A DNA stretch of 51,228 nt from Pseudomonas lini. Its GTDB lineage: Bacteria > Pseudomonadota > Gammaproteobacteria > Pseudomonadales > Pseudomonadaceae. Location: contig NZ_JAUSSR010000025.1 of the NCBI RefSeq assembly GCF_030812475.1, positions 1 through 51,228 on the forward strand. The letters are read 5' to 3'. Of the stretch, positions 34,098 to 43,306 are shown piece by piece. Under the pieces are notes generated by a model. The model saw nothing but the letters and a program-made list of their open reading frames with translations, did no database searches and was not told the origin of the DNA. The translations under genes and the position numbers were made by a program. Position 1 is the first letter of the stretch. Every line of letters starts with the position of its first letter.

Positions 34098-37000
34098 TCA
34101 AGCAGTTTTCGGAATGAGGCGCTCGAACAGCGCCTCTACAGTATTGAAGCGCTCTTCCGGGCGCTCCATCGGCACCTGGAATTTAAACATCGTCGCGCCT
34201 TCGAATTTGTAGCGTTTGGGCTGGCTCTGGATCAGTTTGATCAGGGTCAGCGGGTCGACCGGCGTTTGGGTGGCGAACTCGATCCGACCACCTTGCGGGC
34301 CGCCGTCGACTTTCTTTATGCCCAGCAACTCGGCCTGCAACTTCAGGGCGGTGATGCGCATCAGGTTCTTGGTCGGCTCCGGCAACAGGCCGAAACGGTC
34401 GATCATCTCCACTTGCAGGTCCTTGAGGCCATCTTCATCAGTGGCCGAGGCAATGCGTTTGTACAGGATCAGTCGCGCGTGCACGTCCGGCAGATAGTCT
34501 TCGGGAATCAACGCCGGCACCCGCAGATTGACTTCCGGACCGCCACCCAATGGCTGATCGAGGTTGGGTTGTTCGCCCTTGCGGATCGACTTCACCGCGC
34601 GCTCGAGCATTTCCATGTACAGGGTGAAGCCGACGGCCTGGATCTGCCCGCTCTGCCCGTCGCCGAGCAGTTCGCCGGCGCCACGGATTTCCAGGTCGTT
34701 GGTGGCGAGCACGAAGCCCGCGCCGAGGTCCTGGGTGTTGGCGATCGCTTCCAGGCGCTTTTCTGCGTCCGGGGTGATCTGTTGGCGCGGCGGCGTCAGC
34801 AGGTAAGCATACGCCTGGTGGTGACTGCGACCGACCCGGCCGCGCAGCTGGTGCAGCTGCGCCAGGCCGAATTTGTCGGCGCGCTCGATGATGATGGTGT
34901 TGGCGCTCGGCACGTCGATGCCGGTCTCGATGATGGTCGAGGCGATCAGCACGTTGAAGCGCTTGTGGTAGAAGTCGCTCATCACTTGTTCGAGATCGCG
35001 TTCGCGCATCTGCCCGTGGCCGATGCCGATCCGCGCTTCCGGCACCAGTTCGGCGAGGTCGGCGGCGCATTTCTCGATGGTCTTCACGTCGTTGTGCAGG
35101 TAATAGACCTGACCGCCACGCAGCAACTCACGCAGCAGCGCTTCTTTGACCGTGCTCTTGTTCTGCTCCATGACGAAGGTGCGCACCGACAGGCGTCGGG
35201 CCGGCGGCGTGGCGATGATCGACAGGTCGCGCATGCCCGACACCGCCATGTTCAGCGTGCGCGGAATCGGCGTGGCGGTCAGGGTGAGGATGTCGACTTC
35301 ACTGCGCAGGGCCTTGAGCTGTTCCTTCTGGCGCACACCGAATCGGTGCTCTTCGTCGATGATCACCAGCCCGAGGTTTTTGATCTTTACGTCGTCCTGC
35401 AGCAGCTTGTGCGTGCCAATGACGATGTCGATCTTGCCTTCGGCCAGGTCGGCGACCGCGGCGTTGACTTCCTTGGTCGACTTGAAGCGGCTCATCACTT
35501 CCACGGTCACCGGCCAGTCGGCAAAGCGGTCCCGGAAGCTGTTATAGTGTTGCTGGGCGAGCAGGGTGGTGGGCACCAGGATCGCCACCTGGCGACCGCC
35601 GTGCACCGCGATGAACGCCGCGCGCATCGCCACTTCGGTCTTGCCGAAGCCAACGTCGCCGCAGACCAGGCGATCCATCGGTTTGGGCGCGAGCATGTCG
35701 CTGCGCACCGCTTCGATGGTGGTTTGCTGGTCCGGGGTTTCTTCGAACGGGAAGCCGGCGCTGAAAGTCGCGTAATCGGCTTTCGGGTCTTCGAAGGCAT
35801 ACCCCTCGCGAGCGGCGCGGCGGGCATAGATGTCGAGCAATTCGGCGGCCACGTCGCGCACCTGTTCGGCGGCTTTGCGCTTGGCTTTCTGCCAGGTCTC
35901 GGAACCGAGGCGGTGCAGCGGCGCCAGGGCGTCGTCGCTGCCGGTGTAGCGGGCGATCAGGTGCAGGTTGGCCACCGGCACGTACAGCTTGGCGTTTTCG
36001 GCGTATTCGAGGGTCAGGAATTCCGCGGCCTGGCTGTCGATCTCGAGAATGGTCAGGCCCAGGTAGCGCCCGACACCGTGGTCGATGTGCACCACCGGCG
36101 CGCCTTCGCGCAGCTCGGTGAGGTTTTTGATCACCGCATCGTTGTTGGCATCGGCGCGTTTTTCGCGACGCCGGCGCTGCATCACGCGCTGGCCGAACAA
36201 CGGGCTTTCGGCGACCAGTGCCAGGGCCGGGTCGTCGAGCACCAGGCCTTCGTCGAGCGGCGCGATGGTGATCGCCAGGCGCTCCTTGCTGGCGACAAAG
36301 TCCGGCCAGCTGTCGACGGTTTTCGGGCGCAGCTTCAGGCGCTCCAGCAATTCGAGCAGCACTTCGCGACGACCCGCGGACTCGGCGGTGAACAGCACGC
36401 GCCCGGGGAATTCGTCGAGGAAGCCGGCCAGCGCCGCCAGCGGTTGGCTGGCCTTGGCTTCGATGGCCAGGTTCGGCAGTTCGCGGGCGGGGAAGCGCTC
36501 GCGGCCGACGCCGGGTTCCACGTCCTGTTGGCTGGCGACCACCCGTGGCCAGGCCTTCAGGCGCGCAAAGCAGTCTTCCACCGGCAGGAACAACTCGGCG
36601 GGCGGCAATAAAGGCCGCGCCGGATCGACGCGACGCTCTTCATAGCGATTGCGCACGTCGTTCCAGAAATTTTCCGCCGCCTGCTCGATGCCCGGCAGCG
36701 AGAACACTTGCGTGTCCTGGGGCAGGTAATCGAACAGCGTCGAGGTTTCGTCGAAGAACAGCGGCAGGTAGTACTCGATACCGGCCGGAGTGATGCCGCT
36801 GCTCAGGTCCTGAAAGATCGGGCAGCGCCGGAAGTCGACATCGAAGCGCTCGCGGAACCGCGCCTTGAAACGCGTGACCGCATCCTTTTGCAACGGAAAC
36901 TCCCGCGCCGGCAGCAGGCGAACGGTGTCCACCTTGTCGATGGAGCGCTGGTTTTCCGGATCGAAGGTGCGCAGCGTCTCGATTTCGTCGTCGAACAGGT

Positions 37001-37547
37001 CGATACGGTAGGGCAGTTTGCTGCCCATCGGGAACAGGTCGATCAGCGAGCCGCGCACGGTGAATTCGCCGTGCTCGTACACCGTGTCGACGTAGCGATA
37101 GCCGCTGGCCTCGAGCCGGGTGCGCATCTGCTCGACGTCGAGTTTCTGGCCGATGTCCAGTACCAGGCTGCTGCCGAGCAGGAATCGGGTCGGCGCCAGG
37201 CGATGCAGGGCCGTGGTGATCGGCACCACCAGCACGCCATGACTCAGCTCCGGCAGCCGGTACAGGGCGGCGATGCGCTGGGAAATGATGTCCTGGTGTG
37301 GCGAGAACAGATCGTAGGGCAGGGTTTCCCAGTCCGGGAAATGCAGTACGGGCAAATCCGGGGCGAAGAAGCTCAGCTCCTGTTCCAGCCGTTCGGCACT
37401 TTGGCTGTCGGCGGTCACGAGCAGGGTAAAGCGCTTGGCTGCGCTGGCAGCCTCGGCAATGGCCAGGCTCAGGGCGGCACCGGGCAGGTTGCCCCAGTGC
37501 TGTTTACCTGCCGCGGCAGGGAGAAGCGGTAGACGCAGAACGGGCAC
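34098..37547 (-). CDS. mfd: Transcription-repair coupling factor Mfd
   Basis: Mfd removes RNA polymerase stalled at DNA lesions and recruits UvrA. The 1149-residue product shows the UvrB-like N-terminal module (LPVLHFPDWETLPYD, then RGSLIDLFPMGS) and the RNA-polymerase-interacting domain (GVGRYLGLTIL). The RecG-like translocase has Walker A GDVGFGKTEVA, IIDEEHRFGV and LTATPIPRTL, with the TRG motif region near HQLRGRVGRS. Length is typical. The ATG begins MPVLRLPLLPAA. A promoter lies 38 bases upstream. The csiV-like and SNF2 genes follow closely. Confidence 0.97.
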   Translation of the reverse strand: MPVLRLPLLPAAAGKQHWGNLPGAALSLAIAEAASAAKRFTLLVTADSQSAERLEQELSFFAPDLPVLHFPDWETLPYDLFSPHQDIISQRIAALYRLPELSHGVLVVPITTALHRLAPTRFLLGSSLVLDIGQKLDVEQMRTRLEASGYRYVDTVYEHGEFTVRGSLIDLFPMGSKLPYRIDLFDDEIETLRTFDPENQRSIDKVDTVRLLPAREFPLQKDAVTRFKARFRERFDVDFRRCPIFQDLSSGITPAGIEYYLPLFFDETSTLFDYLPQDTQVFSLPGIEQAAENFWNDVRNRYEERRVDPARPLLPPAELFLPVEDCFARLKAWPRVVASQQDVEPGVGRERFPARELPNLAIEAKASQPLAALAGFLDEFPGRVLFTAESAGRREVLLELLERLKLRPKTVDSWPDFVASKERLAITIAPLDEGLVLDDPALALVAESPLFGQRVMQRRRREKRADANNDAVIKNLTELREGAPVVHIDHGVGRYLGLTILEIDSQAAEFLTLEYAENAKLYVPVANLHLIARYTGSDDALAPLHRLGSETWQKAKRKAAEQVRDVAAELLDIYARRAAREGYAFEDPKADYATFSAGFPFEETPDQQTTIEAVRSDMLAPKPMDRLVCGDVGFGKTEVAMRAAFIAVHGGRQVAILVPTTLLAQQHYNSFRDRFADWPVTVEVMSRFKSTKEVNAAVADLAEGKIDIVIGTHKLLQDDVKIKNLGLVIIDEEHRFGVRQKEQLKALRSEVDILTLTATPIPRTLNMAVSGMRDLSIIATPPARRLSVRTFVMEQNKSTVKEALLRELLRGGQVYYLHNDVKTIEKCAADLAELVPEARIGIGHGQMRERDLEQVMSDFYHKRFNVLIASTIIETGIDVPSANTIIIERADKFGLAQLHQLRGRVGRSHHQAYAYLLTPPRQQITPDAEKRLEAIANTQDLGAGFVLATNDLEIRGAGELLGDGQSGQIQAVGFTLYMEMLERAVKSIRKGEQPNLDQPLGGGPEVNLRVPALIPEDYLPDVHARLILYKRIASATDEDGLKDLQVEMIDRFGLLPEPTKNLMRITALKLQAELLGIKKVDGGPQGGRIEFATQTPVDPLTLIKLIQSQPKRYKFEGATMFKFQVPMERPEERFNTVEALFERLIPKTA

Positions 37548-37856
37548 GGAAGGTTGAGCTCCAAGCGTTGCGACAAAGTCGGTAATTGTAACGGTCCCGG
37601 GTGTCGCCTGTCAGTTGCAGACTGTGTCTATTCCTCAAGAGGGACAAATGTAGTGGTAATGACAAAATCGCGCTGTTTTTAAGTAAAAAACGCCGATTAT
37701 GTAGTGGCAAATCGAACCAGTGTTACGGATGGTTACGGATAAGGCAGCGCTGTCTCCAAATTTTTGACTCCGCTGCAGGCCTCGGTTTTACTGGGCTCGA
37801 GCGACGCGTGATTTTTTTTAGGGAAAAGTTGTTACTGATTGCGCGACAGGCGCGCA
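37548..37856. other. mfd-gap intergenic region, with two direct TGTAGTGG repeats
   Basis: The 377-base gap contains the mfd promoter at its left end and the gap promoter at its right end. In the middle ATGTAGTGGTAA (about 37648) and ATGTAGTGGCAA (about 37700) are direct repeats about 52 bases apart. An AT-rich stretch with GTTTTTAAGTAAAAAAC-like symmetry lies between them. I see no gene. Confidence 0.6.
37585..37614 (-). promoter_or_regulatory. mfd promoter
   Basis: On the minus strand CTGACA (37614-37609), an 18-bp spacer and TACAAT (37590-37585) resemble a sigma-70 promoter, ending 38 bases before the mfd ATG. Confidence 0.65.
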
Positions 37857-37885
37857 TTGCTACGGGGGCCACTCGGCGGCATAAT
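37857..37885 (+). promoter_or_regulatory. gap promoter
   Basis: TTGCTA (37857-37862), a 17-bp spacer and CATAAT (37880-37885) form a good sigma-70 promoter about 40 bases upstream of the preferred gap start. Confidence 0.65.
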
Positions 37886-37924
37886 GTAGCCCCTTTTTTC
37901 TGCCCCTACATGTGGAAGGTTCCC

Positions 37925-39373
37925 GTGACTCAGAAGCCCGACCAGTGTCTTGGTGAATGGATCGACCGTGAAGCACTCGCAGAAGCGATGATTCCGCTTA
38001 TCGGCCAGCTCTACCGCAATAACAACGTGGTGAGCTCGATCTATGGCCGCAGTCTGATCAACCAGTCTGTCATCGCGATTCTCAAAGCTCACCGCTTTGC
38101 TCGCCATCGCCAGTCCGATGACAGCGAATTGTCCGTCCACGAAACATTCCCGCTGCTCAAGGCGATGAGCGAGCTCAAGCTGGGCGCCGCATCCGTCGAC
38201 CTGGGCAAGCTTGCAGTCAAGTTCAAGGCCGAAGGCAATGGCCGCAGCGCCGAAGACTTCGTCCGTGACGAGCTGGCCGATGTGGTCGGCAAGCAGAATG
38301 GTTCCGGCCGTACCGGCACCGACGTTGTCCTGTATGGCTTCGGTCGTATCGGTCGTCTGCTCGCGCGCATCCTGATCGAGAAAACCGGCGGTGGCGACGG
38401 CCTGCGACTGCGCGCCATCGTGGTCCGCAAGGGCGCAGAGAACGATCTGGTCAAACGTGCCAGCCTGCTGCGTCGCGACTCGGTGCACGGTTCGTTCAAT
38501 GGCACCATCACCATTGATGAAGCCAACAACACCATCACCGCCAACGGCAACCTGATCCAGGTTATCTACGCGAAAAACCCGACTGAAGTGGATTACACCC
38601 AGTACGGCATCAAAGACGCGCTGCTGGTGGACAACACCGGTGTATGGCGTGACGCCGACGGCCTGGGCCAGCACCTGGCTTGCCCGGGTATCGACCGCGT
38701 TGTTCTGACCGCGCCTGGCAAAGGCAAGCTGAAGAACATCGTTCACGGCATCAACCACGGTGAAATCACCGCTGACGACAAGATCGTGTCCGCCGCTTCC
38801 TGCACCACCAACGCCATCGTGCCGGTGCTGAAGGCTGTGAATGACAAGTTCGGCATCATCAACGGTCACGTTGAAACGGTTCACTCGTACACCAACGACC
38901 AGAACCTGATCGACAACTTCCACAAGGGCGATCGCCGTGGCCGTAGCGCCGCGCTGAACATGGTGATCACCGAGACCGGTGCTGCCACCGCTGCTGCGAA
39001 GGCGCTGCCTGAGCTGGCCGGCAAGCTGACCGGTAACGCGATTCGTGTTCCGACGCCAAACGTGTCGATGGCGATTCTCAACCTGAACCTTGAGAAAGGC
39101 GCCACCCGCGAAGAGATGAACGAGTACCTGCGCTACATGGCGCTGCACTCCGATCTGCACAAGCAAATCGACTACGTCAATTCGCAGGAAGTGGTTTCCA
39201 CCGACTTCGTTGGCTCGCGCCACGCAGGCGTGGTGGACGCTGAAGCGACCATCGTCCAGGACAACCGCGTTGTGCTGTACGTCTGGTATGACAACGAGTT
39301 CGGCTACAGCTGCCAGGTGGTACGTGTGATGGAAGACATGGCCGGGGTAAACCCGCCAGCATTCCCGCGCTAA
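37925..39373 (+). CDS. gap: Glyceraldehyde-3-phosphate dehydrogenase with N-terminal extension
   Basis: The 482-residue product has a typical GAPDH core: NAD motif YGFGRIGRLLARIL, the catalytic cysteine in SAASCTTNAIVPVL and WYDNEFGYSCQVVR. An extra N-terminal domain of about 130 residues (KPDQCLGEWIDREALAEAMI...) precedes it, so it belongs to the long GapB-type group of Pseudomonas rather than to the 330-residue GapA type. I prefer the GTG at 37925 because GGAAGG lies at good spacing. ATG 37910 (MWKVPVTQK) is an alternative with a poor leader. Such enzymes may serve gluconeogenesis. A bidirectional terminator follows. Confidence 0.93.
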   Translation: MTQKPDQCLGEWIDREALAEAMIPLIGQLYRNNNVVSSIYGRSLINQSVIAILKAHRFARHRQSDDSELSVHETFPLLKAMSELKLGAASVDLGKLAVKFKAEGNGRSAEDFVRDELADVVGKQNGSGRTGTDVVLYGFGRIGRLLARILIEKTGGGDGLRLRAIVVRKGAENDLVKRASLLRRDSVHGSFNGTITIDEANNTITANGNLIQVIYAKNPTEVDYTQYGIKDALLVDNTGVWRDADGLGQHLACPGIDRVVLTAPGKGKLKNIVHGINHGEITADDKIVSAASCTTNAIVPVLKAVNDKFGIINGHVETVHSYTNDQNLIDNFHKGDRRGRSAALNMVITETGAATAAAKALPELAGKLTGNAIRVPTPNVSMAILNLNLEKGATREEMNEYLRYMALHSDLHKQIDYVNSQEVVSTDFVGSRHAGVVDAEATIVQDNRVVLYVWYDNEFGYSCQVVRVMEDMAGVNPPAFPR

Positions 39374-39390
39374 GCACTCGCTGCACATGA

Positions 39391-39421
39391 AAACGCCCCG
39401 GCTTTGATCGGGGCGTTTTTG
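39391..39421. terminator. Intrinsic terminator of gap
   Basis: Stem AAACGCCCCG/CGGGGCGTTT with the loop GCTTTGAT is followed by TTTG and preceded by an A-run, 17 bases after the gap stop. Confidence 0.92.
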
Positions 39422-39466
39422 TTTGTGGGGTTTGTCAGTTAAATGTGTGTTGTCTGGGCTGGCCTC

Positions 39467-39622
39467 ATCGCGAGCAAGCTCGCTCCCACAGGGGTTTTGT
39501 GGTGTTTACACAATAGTGGTCACAACAAAAATCCTGTAGGAGCTGGCTTGCCAGCGAAGGTCTGTCAGTTGCTATCAATGTTGCCTGGCACACCGCTTTC
39601 GCTGGCAAGCCAGCTCCTGCAG
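39467..39622. repeat. REP pair and REPIN between gap and apbE
   Basis: An inverted GCGAGC-type REP (39467-39490) is followed by a GCTGGC-type REPIN: forward REP GTAGGAGCTGGCTTGCCAGC at 39536 and inverted copy at 39597-39620. Its core TGTCAGTTGCTATCAATGTTG is related to the one at 3.43 kb. Confidence 0.85.
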
Positions 39623-39672
39623 TTCTATCGCATAGTGGCTGGCCTTGGCGGTGTGCCGGGGGGCTTCAGGAG

Positions 39673-40698
39673 ATGCAGGTGTTGTTGAAGGGGCGGCTGA
39701 TTGCAATGCTGATGCTGACTGGCGCATTGACCGGCTGCGGCAACGGCGGCTCCATGGAAAGCTTCAGCGGCCCGACCATGGGCAGTACTTATTCGATCAC
39801 TTACCTGCGCCAAACCGGTCTGCCGGCACCGGCTGAAGTCCGGGTCGAGGTGGAAATGATCCTCGCGCAAGTCGATCAGCAAATGTCGACCTATCGCAGC
39901 GACTCCGTCATCGAACGTTTCAACGTGCTACCTGCCAACCGCTGTCAGAAAATGCCCGCGCCGATCCTCAAGCTGGTCCGTGTGGCCGAGCAGCTGTCGG
40001 AACAAAGCGAAGGCGCCTACGACCTGACGGTAGAACCCTTGCTCGATCTCTGGGGGTTCGGTCCGCAAGGCCGCGGGGAAAAAGTCCCTTCCGCCCAGGC
40101 ACTGGCCGACGTGCGCCAACGAGTCGGTTACCAGCATCTGCGCATCGAAAACGATCAGCTGTGCAAGGACGCCGCGGTCGAAGTCGACTTCAACAGCCTC
40201 GCCGCCGGCTATGCCGTCGATACCATTGCTGCCCGGCTCGAGGCGATGGGGATCCACAATTACCTCGCCGAGGCCACCGGCGAGCTCAAGGCTGCCGGAA
40301 AGAAACCCGATGGTTCGCCCTGGCGCATCGCCCTCGAGGAGCCGCGGGACGATCGCCAGGTCGCGCAGCGCATCCTGGCGGTCAACGGCTACAGCGTTTC
40401 CACGTCCGGTGATTACCGCAATTATTTCGAGCAGGACGGCAAGCGCTATTCCCACACCTTCGACGCCCGCACCGGTGCACCGGTCTCACATGCCCTGGCG
40501 TCAGTCACGGTGATTCATCCATCAGCGTTGATGGCCGATGGCTTATCCACCCTGTTGTTGATTCTCGGCCCTGTACGCGGTTGGGATTACGCGGAAAAAC
40601 ACGATATCGGCGCATTTTTTGTGATTCGTGCCGATGACGGGTTCGTCATACGAACCAATCAGGCTTTCGAGCGCCTGAGCGAAGCAAAGGTCGAGTGA
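39673..40698 (+). CDS. apbE: ApbE-like FAD:protein FMN transferase, lipoprotein
   Basis: ApbE attaches FMN covalently to threonine or serine of periplasm-facing target proteins such as NqrB, NqrC and RnfD/G. The 341-residue product has a lipoprotein signal with lipobox LTGC (Cys22), then SGPTMGSTYSITYL, DLTVEPLLDLWGFG, VDFNSLAAGYAVD and the C-terminal HTFDARTGAPVSH with MADGLSTLLLILG. The usual GG(E/A) motif before the basic loop reads ATGELKAAG here, so one of the two glycines is replaced. AGGAG abuts ATG 39673; GTG 39679 would have better spacing. In P. aeruginosa this gene follows the nqr operon, but no nqr gene is present between gap and apbE here. Confidence 0.88.
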   Translation: MQVLLKGRLIAMLMLTGALTGCGNGGSMESFSGPTMGSTYSITYLRQTGLPAPAEVRVEVEMILAQVDQQMSTYRSDSVIERFNVLPANRCQKMPAPILKLVRVAEQLSEQSEGAYDLTVEPLLDLWGFGPQGRGEKVPSAQALADVRQRVGYQHLRIENDQLCKDAAVEVDFNSLAAGYAVDTIAARLEAMGIHNYLAEATGELKAAGKKPDGSPWRIALEEPRDDRQVAQRILAVNGYSVSTSGDYRNYFEQDGKRYSHTFDARTGAPVSHALASVTVIHPSALMADGLSTLLLILGPVRGWDYAEKHDIGAFFVIRADDGFVIRTNQAFERLSEAKVE

Positions 40699-40731
40699 GC
40701 ACGCGATGCCGTTCAGCAAATGACCTCACTG

Positions 40732-40914
40732 AGGGAGCGAGCTTGCTCCGGGCGGCATTCCGACGATGGTCGTCAACGATAACGCGTGTTGACTGGTTAA
40801 AACGCGCCGCTCTGTAGGAGCAAGCTTGCTCGCGATGATCGTCAACGATAACGCGTGTTGACTGGTTAAACGCGCCGCTCTTGACTCCATCGCGAGCAGG
40901 CTCGCTCCTACACC
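40732..40914. repeat. REPIN array between apbE and sthA
   Basis: Forward REPs at about 40734 and 40815 and an inverted REP at 40890-40912 belong to the GCGAGC/GCAAGC subfamily. The core GTCAACGATAACGCGTGTTG plus ACTGGTTAAA(A)CGCGCCGCTCT is present twice. The remaining part of this 434-base gap up to sthA holds no gene; a TATAGACT element lies at about 41020. Confidence 0.86.
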
Positions 40915-41132
40915 GGCGTTGCGAGTGAGCGCTTCACCCAGCGAAAACCGGCGTTTGTAGTGCAGGCAAAAGTAGCCTACGACGCGACCAAGGGTTAATG
41001 TGCCCGGCGTTGACGCTTCTATAGACTGTGTCCCGGGTTCTGCACTGGCCCCAAATTGTTCCTTCACGCCGCAGATCGGCGTGATTTAGCCGCAGGTGCC
41101 GAGGGCGCCGCGGCCTGTTCTGAGGAGTACGC

Positions 41133-42527
41133 ATGGCTGTCTATAACTACGACGTGGTGGTACTGGGTTCCGGCCCGGCGGGAGAAGGCGCGGCAATGAA
41201 TGCCGCCAAGGCAGGGCGCAAGGTGGCGATGGTCGATAGCCGTCGCCAGGTCGGCGGCAACTGCACCCACCTGGGTACCATCCCGTCCAAGGCACTGCGT
41301 CACTCGGTCCGGCAGATCATGCAGTTCAACACCAACCCGATGTTCCGGGCCATTGGTGAGCCGCGTTGGTTCTCGTTCCCGGACGTGCTGAAAAGCGCCG
41401 AGAAAGTCATTTCCAAACAAGTCGCTTCGCGCACTGGCTACTACGCCCGTAACCGCGTCGACGTGTTCTTCGGCACCGGCAGCTTCGCCGACGAGCAGAC
41501 CATCGAAGTGGTCTGCGGCAACGGCGTAGTCGAAAAACTGGTGGCCAAGCACATCATCATCGCCACCGGCTCGCGTCCGTATCGTCCGGCGGACATCGAT
41601 TTCCACCACCCGCGCATCTACGATAGCGACACCATCCTCAGCCTCGGCCACACCCCGCGCAAACTCATCGTTTACGGCGCCGGCGTGATCGGTTGCGAAT
41701 ACGCCTCGATCTTCAGCGGCCTTGGGGTGCTGGTCGAGCTGGTGGATAACCGCGGTCAGTTGCTGAGCTTCCTCGACTCGGAAATTTCCCAGGCCCTGAG
41801 CTACCACTTCAGCAACAACAACATCACGGTTCGCCACAACGAAGAATACGACCGCGTCGAAGGCGTGGACAACGGCGTGATCCTGCACCTCAAGTCCGGC
41901 AAGAAGATCAAGGCCGACGCCTTGCTCTGGTGCAACGGCCGTACCGGCAACACCGATCAGTTGGGTCTGGAAAACGTTGGCGTGAAGGTCAACGGCCGTG
42001 GCCAGATCGAAGTCGACGAGGCCTACCGCACCTGCAAGCCGAACATCTACGGCGCCGGTGACGTGATCGGTTGGCCGAGCCTGGCCAGTGCCGCGCACGA
42101 CCAGGGGCGTTCGGCCGCCGGCAGCATCGTCGACAACCATAGCTGGCGCTTCGTCAACGACGTACCGACCGGCATCTACACCATTCCGGAGATCAGCTCG
42201 ATCGGCAAGAACGAGCAGGAGCTGACCCAGGCGAAGGTGCCGTACGAGGTGGGCAAGGCGTTCTTCAAGGGAATGGCGCGGGCACAGATCGCCGGCGAGC
42301 CCCAGGGCATGCTGAAGATCCTGTTCCACCGCGAGACCCTGGAAGTGCTGGGCGTACACTGCTTCGGCTATCAGGCGTCGGAGATCGTGCACATCGGCCA
42401 GGCGATCATGAACCAGCCGGGCGATCTCAATACCCTGAAATACTTCGTCAACACCACGTTCAACTACCCGACCATGGCCGAAGCCTATCGGGTCGCCGCC
42501 TACGATGGCCTCAACCGGCTTTTTTGA
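41133..42527 (+). CDS. sthA: Soluble pyridine nucleotide transhydrogenase SthA
   Basis: SthA is a cytoplasmic flavoprotein that transfers hydride between NADPH and NAD+. The 464-residue sequence has the FAD-binding VVVLGSGPAGEGAAMNA, the second dinucleotide motif IVYGAGVIGCEYASIF and the C-terminal FAD contact NIYGAGDVIGWPSL. The disulfide of related oxidoreductases is missing: GGNCTHLGTIPSKAL retains only the first cysteine position, with threonine where the second normally lies, as is typical for SthA. ATG 41133 follows TGAGGAG. Confidence 0.96.
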   Translation: MAVYNYDVVVLGSGPAGEGAAMNAAKAGRKVAMVDSRRQVGGNCTHLGTIPSKALRHSVRQIMQFNTNPMFRAIGEPRWFSFPDVLKSAEKVISKQVASRTGYYARNRVDVFFGTGSFADEQTIEVVCGNGVVEKLVAKHIIIATGSRPYRPADIDFHHPRIYDSDTILSLGHTPRKLIVYGAGVIGCEYASIFSGLGVLVELVDNRGQLLSFLDSEISQALSYHFSNNNITVRHNEEYDRVEGVDNGVILHLKSGKKIKADALLWCNGRTGNTDQLGLENVGVKVNGRGQIEVDEAYRTCKPNIYGAGDVIGWPSLASAAHDQGRSAAGSIVDNHSWRFVNDVPTGIYTIPEISSIGKNEQELTQAKVPYEVGKAFFKGMARAQIAGEPQGMLKILFHRETLEVLGVHCFGYQASEIVHIGQAIMNQPGDLNTLKYFVNTTFNYPTMAEAYRVAAYDGLNRLF

Positions 42528-42569
42528 GCGGCTCCGGCCGGTGGCCTGAGCCGGCCGGGGAGACCGATT

Positions 42570-43292
42570 TCAGCAATTCTCGAGCGTGGCGCTGGCCAAA
42601 CCGGGAAAGTCTGTAATCAGGCTGTCAACGCCGAAGTCGGCGAGCCTGCGCATCAGCGCGGGCTCGTTGACTGTCCATACCGACACATGCAGCCCCTGAC
42701 GTTGCGCCCGCTGCAGGCGTTCCGGCGTACACAGGGTCCAGTTCAGCGCCAGAATCTCACAGCCATAGCTTTGTGCGACCTTCAACGGGTCGAGCCAGGC
42801 ATACTCGGCCACCAGTCCGCGGGACACGTCCGGCACCAGGTCCAGCGCGGCCTTGAGCACTTCCCGTGAGCTCGAGGTGATCGTCACCTTGTCCAGCAGG
42901 CCATGGCGCTGAGCCATTTCCCGTATCGCCAGCACGGTGGTCACGGCGCGGGTGCGGGACGCGCTTTTGACTTCCAGCTGCCAATGCTCGAAATCGCATT
43001 TCTCGAACAGTTCTTCCAGCGTCGGGATCGGGCACGGCTTGATCCAGCCCGGGCCGCCCTTGCGCGCGTCGTAGGTCACCAGTTCCGCGGCCGTGTGCTC
43101 GACCACCTTGCCGCGGCGGTCGGTGGTGCGCTTGAGGGTCGGGTCGTGGATGACCATCAACTCGCCATCCATGGACAGGTGCAGGTCCAGTTCGCAGCGG
43201 CGCACGCCGTGCTTGAGACATTCCTGAAAACCGGTCAGGGTATTTTCCGGTGCTTCGCCCTTGGCGCCGCGGTGGCCGTAGATGAGGGTCAC
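42570..43292 (-). CDS. Glycerophosphodiester phosphodiesterase (GDPD family)
   Basis: The 240-residue protein has the GDPD hallmark HRGAKGEAPENTLTGF, the metal ligands in CELDLHLSMDGELMVIHDP and RTTDRRGK. It lacks a signal peptide, so it would be cytoplasmic, as for UgpQ-type enzymes that hydrolyse glycerophosphodiesters to glycerol-3-phosphate and an alcohol. The ending VDSLITDFPGLA matches the family terminus. It is 14 bases after the PilZ gene in the same direction and is probably cotranscribed with it. Confidence 0.92.
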   Translation of the reverse strand: MTLIYGHRGAKGEAPENTLTGFQECLKHGVRRCELDLHLSMDGELMVIHDPTLKRTTDRRGKVVEHTAAELVTYDARKGGPGWIKPCPIPTLEELFEKCDFEHWQLEVKSASRTRAVTTVLAIREMAQRHGLLDKVTITSSSREVLKAALDLVPDVSRGLVAEYAWLDPLKVAQSYGCEILALNWTLCTPERLQRAQRQGLHVSVWTVNEPALMRRLADFGVDSLITDFPGLASATLENC

Positions 43293-43306
43293 GGTTCTTC
43301 CTTAAA

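Noticed and set aside
34071..36611. 846-codon open frame antisense to mfd
   Set aside because: The same shadow effect: composition typical of antisense frames in Pseudomonas coding DNA, with no domain or ribosome-binding site.
41040..41070. Sigma-54 promoter-like TGGCCCCAAATTGTT before sthA
   Set aside because: The spacing between GG and the GC position is one base short and the GC is GT, so it does not fit the strict sigma-54 pattern.
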